Source: DDH964 sp963763205
GTDB lineage: Bacteria; Desulfobacterota; Desulfuromonadia; Desulfuromonadales; DDH964
Direction of reading: 5' to 3'
Length of the DNA: 64,000 nucleotides
Assembly (NCBI GenBank): GCA_963763205.1
Contig: CAVXNQ010000008.1
Location: 62,001-126,000 of the forward strand
Made by a program: the position numbers and the translations under genes. Of this stretch, positions 58,237 to 64,000 are shown one piece after another. The first letter of the stretch is position 1. Each line of letters opens with the position of its first letter. Below the pieces are notes generated by a model that had not been told where the DNA came from, made no database searches, and was given only the letters and a program-made list of their open reading frames with translations.

Positions 58237-60576
58237 TCAGCGCTCCCCGTTCGCGTTTGCCGACCGCGGCGGCTCCAGGCGCCGCCCCTCCCGGATCAGG
58301 GCGGCGAAATCGGCGGCCGGCAGCGGCCGGCTGAAGAGGTACCCCTGCATCTGGTCGCAGCGGCAGCCGGCGAGAAATTCCAGCTGTTCCCGGGTCTCCA
58401 CCCCCTCGGCGACAGCCACGATACCGAGGCTGTGGGCGATGCCGACAACGCTGCTCGCGACCGCGGCGGCGCTGGCATCGCTGGTCACGTCGACGATGAA
58501 GGAGCGGTCGATCTTCAGGTAGTCGACCGGGAAGCGCCGCAGGTAGTTGAGGCTGGAGAAGCCGGTGCCGAAATCGTCCAGGCTCAGGCCGATGCCGAGC
58601 TCCCGCAGCCGGCGCATGGTTGCGGCGGCGCCGAGGGGATCGCGCATCAGCATGCTTTCGGTCAGTTCCAGCTCCAGCCAGGTGGGATCGAGGCCGGTTT
58701 CCGCCAGGATCGTCTCGATCCGTTCCACCAGGTCGGGCTCACGGAACTGCCGGGCCGAGAGGTTCACCGCCACCGTGCAGGGGGGAAGTCCGGCGTCCTG
58801 CCATTCCCTGGCCTGGGCGCAGGCCCGGCGCAGGACCCAGACGCCCAGGGGGACGATCAGCCCGGTCTCTTCCGCCAGGGGAATGAAGGCGCCGGGCGAT
58901 ACCAGCCCGCGCTGCGGGTGCTGCCAGCGGACCAGGCCTTCGCAGCCGGAAATTCGGCCGTCGGCCAGGACCACCTTGGGCTGGTAGTTGAGCAGGAACT
59001 CGCCGCGTTCCAGGGCGCGGCGCAGGTCGGCCTCCAGCTCCAGGGTCTCCTGGGCGCGCCGGTTCATGTCGGCGGCGAAAAAACGCACGCTGTCGCCCCC
59101 CTCCTCCTTGGCCCGATACATGGCGATGTCGGCATGGCGCAGCAGGTTCTCGGCATCCGCCCCGTCCTTCGGATAGAGGCTGATGCCGATGCTGGCGGTC
59201 ACCCGCAGCTCCCTGCCGGCGACCGTAAAGGGCATGCCGAACAGCTCGCGGAGCTTGTTCGCCACCAGGCCGACGTCGTCGACCTCCGCCACCTCGGCCA
59301 GGGTCACCACGAATTCGTCGCCGCCGGGATGCGCCAGGGTGTCCCCGGCCCGCAGGTTGTCGTCCAGCCGGACGGCGATCTGCTTGAGCAGCTCGTCCCC
59401 CTGGCGATGGCCGAGGCTGTCGTTGATCACCTTGAAACGGTCGATGTCGAGCATCAGCACCGCGACGACGCGCCTGGAGCGGTCGGCGTAAATCAGGCTC
59501 TGGCGCAGGCGGTCAGTGAGTAAACTGCGGTTGGCCAGGCCGGTCAGAAAGTCGTAGTTGGCCTGGTGTTCGAGCTGGCGCTCGTACTCCTTGCGCTGGG
59601 AGATGTCGACGCTGATGCCGCCGAGGAGCGGCTCGGCGCCGGCTTGGGGGATGGGAAACTTGGTCGACAGGTAGGTCCGTTCCTCGCCGGCCCGCACGAC
59701 CGTCTCTTCGAAGGTCTCCGGTTCCTCGCGGCTCAGCACCTGTTCGTCGTGCAGCATCATCAACTCCGCCGCTTCGCCGGGCAGGAGCTCCTCGTAGGTG
59801 CGGTTGCGCCAGGAGCCGTCCTCCGCCCCGAGGAACTCGGCGAGCTGCGGGTTGACCCGCAGGTGGCGGCGCCGGCCGTCTTTGATGAAGGCGAAGCCGG
59901 GGATGAATTCCATGAAGGCGGCGAACTTCTGCTCGCTTTTCTGCAGAGCCACCTCGGCAGCCTTGCGTTCGCTGATGTCCTGGACCACCACCAGGCCGCC
60001 GAGTCGTCGGCCGTTCTCCCCCGCCAGCGGCACTGCCGAGTGGAGGACGGTCTTGCGGCTGCCGTCGAAGCACTCGATCTCGATCTCCTCGTTGAGGGCG
60101 TTCTCCCCGCTGCGAATCGCCCGGGCCATCCCCCACTCCTCGGCGGCGATCGGCCGGCCGCTGTCGGCCCACCAGCCGCGGTACGCCCCATACTCCTCCA
60201 TGCCGACGTAGCGGCAGCCGGCCCAGATCTCCTGTCCTGCGCGGTTGCTCAGAATGATGTTCCCCTTTTCATCGGCCAGGTAGACCCCCAGCGGCATGCT
60301 CTCGATGACCTTGCGCAGCAGCTCCTTCCCCTGCCGCTGCCGGTCCAGGGCCCGCTTCACCAGCAGGTAGAGGAGCAGTGCCGTGACCACGACGAACAGG
60401 CTCCCCTTCCAGGTCTGCAGCTCCGCCAGGGTTTCCGGCTGCATGCTCAGCAGGAGCAGCAGCCGGTCCGAGGCAAAGATCCAGACCAGGGCGACGACCG
60501 CATAGATCAGAGCGATCCGCGAGGCGGCACGGCGAACCGGCAGGGACGGCAGACGGAGCGGCGAGTGCTGGGGCAT
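58237..60576 (-). CDS. Membrane PAS-PAS-GGDEF-EAL protein
   Basis: A c-di-GMP enzyme of 779 aa. Two TM segments (about residues 20-38 and 57-75), two PAS domains (about 85-205 and 215-325), a GGDEF domain with intact GGDEF near 423, and an EAL domain. In the EAL part the motif reads ISGCEGLVRW (EGL in place of EAL), with DDFGTGFSSLNYL and AEGVET kept, so both synthesis and breakdown are possible. It heads the TrkA/antiporter unit and lies opposite to the large regulator at 60732. Confidence 0.92.
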   Translation of the reverse strand: MPQHSPLRLPSLPVRRAASRIALIYAVVALVWIFASDRLLLLLSMQPETLAELQTWKGSLFVVVTALLLYLLVKRALDRQRQGKELLRKVIESMPLGVYLADEKGNIILSNRAGQEIWAGCRYVGMEEYGAYRGWWADSGRPIAAEEWGMARAIRSGENALNEEIEIECFDGSRKTVLHSAVPLAGENGRRLGGLVVVQDISERKAAEVALQKSEQKFAAFMEFIPGFAFIKDGRRRHLRVNPQLAEFLGAEDGSWRNRTYEELLPGEAAELMMLHDEQVLSREEPETFEETVVRAGEERTYLSTKFPIPQAGAEPLLGGISVDISQRKEYERQLEHQANYDFLTGLANRSLLTDRLRQSLIYADRSRRVVAVLMLDIDRFKVINDSLGHRQGDELLKQIAVRLDDNLRAGDTLAHPGGDEFVVTLAEVAEVDDVGLVANKLRELFGMPFTVAGRELRVTASIGISLYPKDGADAENLLRHADIAMYRAKEEGGDSVRFFAADMNRRAQETLELEADLRRALERGEFLLNYQPKVVLADGRISGCEGLVRWQHPQRGLVSPGAFIPLAEETGLIVPLGVWVLRRACAQAREWQDAGLPPCTVAVNLSARQFREPDLVERIETILAETGLDPTWLELELTESMLMRDPLGAAATMRRLRELGIGLSLDDFGTGFSSLNYLRRFPVDYLKIDRSFIVDVTSDASAAAVASSVVGIAHSLGIVAVAEGVETREQLEFLAGCRCDQMQGYLFSRPLPAADFAALIREGRRLEPPRSANANGER

Positions 60577-60666
60577 ATTGCGTCCTGGCGTAAAAAACTA
60601 AGCGCGACAGATCGAAGAAAGCTTAGCAGCTTCAAGGCGGCGCGTCACCCGGGATTCGCCGGGGCT

Positions 60667-60696
60667 TTGACAAGCGCCCCGCGACCGCCCTATACT
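60667..60696 (+). promoter_or_regulatory. Sigma-70 type promoter of the GAF/AAA+ regulator
   Basis: TTGACA (60667-60672), an 18-base spacer and TATACT (60691-60696). The ATG at 60732 is 36 bases downstream. Confidence 0.65.
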
Positions 60697-60731
60697 CGCT
60701 GAGTTGTTCACCTACTCACCCGGGAGACGTC

Positions 60732-63561
60732 ATGGAAGCACCCGCCCATCCCAAGCTGGCCCAACTCGCCGCCAAGGTCGCCAGCTACGGCAAGGAGAAC
60801 CTCGAGGACATTCTCCACGTGCTGGTCGAGGCCGTCAACCTGATCACCCGGCAGAACCGTTGCCGCATCTATCTCGAGGACCTGACCAGCGGCAGCCTCG
60901 CCTGCACCGCCGCTTCCGGTCTCCACGCCGCGGCGATCCGTGAGCAGGCCTTTCCGATCAACAGCGACGAATTCCTGGTCTCACGGGTCTACCTCACGCG
61001 CGAGGAGGCGCAGGTGGAGGACGTGCTGACCTTCCCCAGCCGCTTCGCCCGCGAACTCGCCGAGCGCTTCGCGATCCGCGCCAGCTACCATCTGCCGCTG
61101 TTGCACCAGGGGCGGGCGGTCGGCGTGGTCTGCGTCGACAGCGGCCGCAAGGGGCACCTCCCCGACGCCGAGCAGCGCCGGGCTCTGCACGGTTTCCTCG
61201 ACGCCACCGCCGCGATCGTCGACGCGGCGCGCAAGTACCACCAGCAGATGGTCCTCGCCCGCCGGGTCGACGAGGCGAAGAAACGGGAGGCGGCGTTCAC
61301 CATGGTCAAGTCGGCGGTGCGGCTGATCGACAGACTCTCGCTGGCTTCGGTGCTGGTCCCCGCCCCCCTTGATCCCGACTCGGAGGAGGAGGGGCTGCAG
61401 GTCCTCGCCTCCTATTCCAAGGAGAAGGAGGCCCGGGTCCTCTACGAGGACGAGCGGCTGATCAGCCTGGCGCCGGGGCAGTCGCTCCTCTCCCGGTACA
61501 TCAACGCCAGCGGCGTCATCAGTGACGAGACCCTGCTGCAGCCCCTCTACTTTCCCAACCTGACCCGCGAACGGCTGCAGAAGCGCTACCTCACCGAGCA
61601 GATGGGGATGAAGTCGCTCTACGTCGTCCCCCGTTTTGAGCCGCGCAGCCGGCGGGTGATCTGCCTGGTCAACTACTACACCCGCACCGCCTACCGCTTC
61701 AGCGACTTCGAAAAAGGGCTGCTCGAGGCCCACGCCGAGATGGCGCAGCGGGTGATCCAGGAGATCGGCGACGAGCACATGGAGATCCAGGTTCTGGCCG
61801 AGATCAACGACCTCTTGCGGGAGAAGTTCGAGGCGACCCAGCCCTTCCTCTCGCGGGTGCTGGCCAAGGCGGTGGAGCTGATCGGCGCCGACACCGGCAG
61901 CATCGCCCTGGTGCGCGAGCAGGACGGCGAGCGCTGGCTGGTGGTGGAGGAGCCCGACGGCAGGCTGGTCGGGGCGAAGAGCAAGGAATGGCTGAAGAAG
62001 AACATCCCGCCGATCCGCGTCGGCGGCACCGACCTGCCGCCCGAGGAGCGCAGCCTGACCGGCTACGTCGCCCATATCAAGCGCCCCTGGGTGGTCGTCG
62101 ACACCACCGAGGAGAAGCGCGGCGGCGGCTTCTACCGGGAGATCACCGAGCTGATCAAGAGCGAACTGGCGGTGCCGGTGATCTGCGACGACGAGGTCCT
62201 CGCCGTCATCTGCCTCGATTCGCAGCGCCCCTGGTACTTCACCGACGAGCACAAGCGCATCCTGCAGATCATCGAGCAGATGATCTCCCGCCACCTTTCG
62301 GACCTGCAGCGCATCGAGAAGCTGACCACCGAGGTCAGCCGACTGCGCACCGACGTCGGCTACAAGGACCCGAAGATCCACTCCTACAAGCTCGGCAACA
62401 TCATCGGCAATTCGCAGAAGGCGACCGAGATCGTCGACTTCATCCAGAAGGTCACGCCGCCGATCTTCAACCGCATCGCCACCTGGACCCATCGCGACCT
62501 CGCCGAGGCGACCCTGGGACTGCCGTCGATCCTGATCACCGGCGCCACCGGCAGCGGCAAGGAGTTCGTCTTCAACAACCTCTACTCGCGCCTCAACGAG
62601 ATGTACCAGGCGCAGATCAACGCCCGCGGCGAGCTGCCGGTGCAGAAGAGCAACATCGCCGCCTACAGCGGCGAGCTGACCTATTCGGAGCTGTTCGGCC
62701 ACAAGCGCGGCGCCTTCACCGGCGCGCACACCGACCGCCGCGGGATCCTCGAGGAAGCCCACGGCGGGGTGGTCTTTCTCGACGAGATCGGCGACGCCGA
62801 CCCCAAGACCCAGGTGCAGCTGCTGCGCTTCCTCGACAACGGCGGCTTCATGCGCCTCGGGGAGAGCGCTACCCGCTACGCCCGGGTGTTGCTGGTCGCC
62901 GCCACCAATCGCGACCTGCGCCAGCTGATCCGCGCCGGGACCTTTCGCGAGGACCTCTACCATCGCCTCTCGGAGCTGACCATGGAGGTACCCTCCCTCA
63001 ACGAGCGGCGCGAGGACATCCCCGACCTGGTGGTGCATTTTCTCGGCAAGCTCTGGAAGGTCTACAAACGCCCCGAGGAGAGCGACGAGGAGGTCCCCGG
63101 CATCACCCGCGGCGCCCAGGCACTGCTGGCCGCCCACCACTACACCGGCAACATCCGCGAACTGCGCTCGATCCTGGTGCGTGCCCTTTTCTTCCGCAAG
63201 GGGCGGACCATCGCCGAGGACGATGTGCGCAAGGTCCTGGGCGCGCTGCTCGTCCCCGCCGCGGCGGCGGAGGACACCGCCGAACAGCTGCGCGAGAAGC
63301 TCGCCGACGAACTGTTCGGCGCCGTCACCCGCGGCGACGAGGACTTCTGGAGCGGCATCTACCTCCCCTTCACGCAGAGCGCCATCTCCCGGGACGTGGT
63401 CGCCGCCATCATCGACAAGGCCCGCGCCGCCGGCGCCGGCTCGATGCCGAAGATCGCCGTCCTGCTTGCACGCCTGCGATCCGAAGAGCGACGACCCGGA
63501 ACAGCAGAAGACCTTCTATCGCTTCAAGAACTTCCTCTACAAGACCATCCGCATCGGTTGA
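60732..63561 (+). CDS. GAF-containing sigma-54 AAA+ regulator, frameshifted near the end
   Basis: A large signal-dependent regulator, 942 aa after correction. It starts at the ATG at 60732, 36 bases after a sigma-70-type promoter. GAF-like sensory domains fill residues 1-540 (for example CRIYLEDLTSGSL and ADTGSIALV). The AAA+ domain has Walker A TGATGSGKEFVF, the contact loop GAFTGAHTDRRG and VFLDEIGDADPK. There is no ordinary Fis-type helix-turn-helix. Near 63468 one extra base puts the end out of frame; without it the end reads ACDPKSDDPEQQKTFYRFKN and stops at 63561. Uncorrected, the frame stays open to the window edge. Confidence 0.88.
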
Positions 63562-63635
63562 AAAACATTATGGGGCGCGGACTTGCGATTTTCCTGCACC
63601 CTGCTAAAAGTATGATAAAGACAGCGCTGCTCGCC

Positions 63636-63712
63636 CGAAAGGCCGAACTTTTCGCGAGAGAAGGACGGAAAGCCGCGGGTCTTCTGCGCAGAAGACCGCC
63701 GGGTTGCCGAAG
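63636..63712 (+). ncRNA. Cyclic di-GMP-I (GEMM) riboswitch
   Basis: Consensus features appear in order. AAAGGCCGAAC is followed by a 6-bp P2 stem (CTTTTC/GAGAAG) closed by a GCGA tetraloop. Then comes GGACGGAAAGCC (consensus GGACGCAAAGCC), a perfect GGTCTTCT/AGAAGACC P3 stem, and GGGTTGCCGAAGG as the P1 3' side. An upstream TTGCGA-N16-TAAAAG (63583-63610) is a weak promoter candidate. It sits before a ferritin-like gene. Confidence 0.82.
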
Positions 63713-63739
63713 GAGGAGCCGCTTCATGGCGGACCCGGC

Positions 63740-63789
63740 CTTCCTGTTCCCACTTCCGACCCTGCCGGGGTCTCGCCGGGAGCAGGAAG
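63740..63789 (+). promoter_or_regulatory. Hairpin covering the ribosome site of the ferritin-like gene
   Basis: CTTCCTGTTCCC (63740-63751) pairs over 12 bp (one G-T) with GGGAGCAGGAAG (63778-63789), which directly precedes the ATG at 63790. It could be the output stage of the c-di-GMP riboswitch, hiding the ribosome site. An alternative ATG at 63726 has AGGAGG at 63711-63716. Confidence 0.55.
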
Positions 63790-64000
63790 ATGCGCAGCTA
63801 CCTCAACGAATGCCAGCGGATCGAGTCCATGATGGGCGAAGTCTACCGCAAGCTGGCTCGAGTCCCCCGCTACAGCGACCGCCTGCGGACCCTCTTCGAC
63901 CGCCTGGCCCGGGACGAAGAGGATCATGCCCGGGAGCTGGCCCTGGCCAAAGGGCTTCCCGAAGAGATTTTTTTCGCAGGCCCCGCCCTTTCCAGCGACC
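63790..64000 (+). CDS. Ferritin-like domain protein, partial (runs off window)
   Basis: The first 70 residues (MRSYLNECQRIESMMGEVYR; RTLFDRLARDEEDHARELA) show the E-x6-Y and ExxH pattern of ferritin/rubrerythrin-like four-helix bundles that hold a diiron centre. Start chosen at the ATG at 63790, just after GCAGGAAG. If one G near 63789 is an error, translation could instead begin at the ATG at 63726, adding about 21 residues. The remainder lies outside the window. Confidence 0.65.
   Translation, partial: MRSYLNECQRIESMMGEVYRKLARVPRYSDRLRTLFDRLARDEEDHARELALAKGLPEEIFFAGPALSSD

Noticed and set aside
60981..63140. Long open frame on the minus strand (719 codons)
   Set aside because: It is the antisense shadow of the GAF/AAA+ regulator, which has clear motifs in the plus frame; the minus reading is low-complexity Gly/Ala/Asp/Val.

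Overview
The window is very GC-rich DNA with dense gene packing. Its gene content points to a bacterium of the Desulfuromonadales/Geobacterales type. Indicators are a gamma-hydroxybutyrate-type dehydrogenase, a lipoprotein cytochrome c, TAXI-TRAP uptake, sigma-54 circuits, a GEMM (c-di-GMP) riboswitch and an FdsBA-like formate dehydrogenase. I infer the group and cannot name a species. I saw no rRNA, tRNA or CRISPR array.

Layout. 1-2 kb: ApbE, NusG-domain-II protein and Gx transporter in overlapping order, a trio usually seen beside Rnf-type complexes. 2-6 kb: Hsp33, a sugar-nucleotidyltransferase, an alpha/beta hydrolase and small proteins. 6-17.4 kb: a DctB/DctD-like two-component pair, then a sigma-54 promoter with two upstream palindromes, a TAXI solute-binding protein, a fused TRAP permease, a DUF1850 protein and four catabolic enzymes. 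17.5-21.5 kb: an EmrB-type exporter, a PA2778/PA2779 pair and a cytochrome c. 22.2-25.5 kb: MlaA and an RND/MMPL exporter, both broken by many one-base insertions. 25.7-31.7 kb: glycogen phosphorylase, an NAD-dependent dehydrogenase, glycerate kinase and a sigma-54-driven ACT-like protein. 31.9-38.6 kb: a phosphate island of SixA, PPK1, a helix-hairpin-helix protein, Ppx/GppA-HD and a phosphite dehydrogenase (PtxD-like). 38.6-43.9 kb: a transposase relic, a small conserved protein, a NAD-type formate dehydrogenase and a MobA relic. 44-51.6 kb: a cNMP-binding protein, PPK2, MltB, a CHAD protein, a receiver-only regulator, UppP, DedA and a NUDIX-MBL fusion. 52-64 kb: a chemoreceptor, two small enzymes, a GGDEF/EAL protein with a TrkA/antiporter pair, a large GAF/sigma-54 regulator, a c-di-GMP riboswitch and the start of a ferritin-like gene.

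How it fits together. Three themes recur. The first is sigma-54 control of import and catabolism of an unidentified organic acid. The second is phosphorus storage and redox: PPK1, Ppx, PPK2, SixA, a polyphosphate-associated CHAD protein and PtxD lie within 16 kb, with Pho-box-like repeats before ppk and before the receiver-only regulator. The third is c-di-GMP signalling at the right end. Many genes carry a single extra base that, once removed, restores a full-length family member. The density and insertion bias look more like uncorrected long-read assembly error than gene decay.
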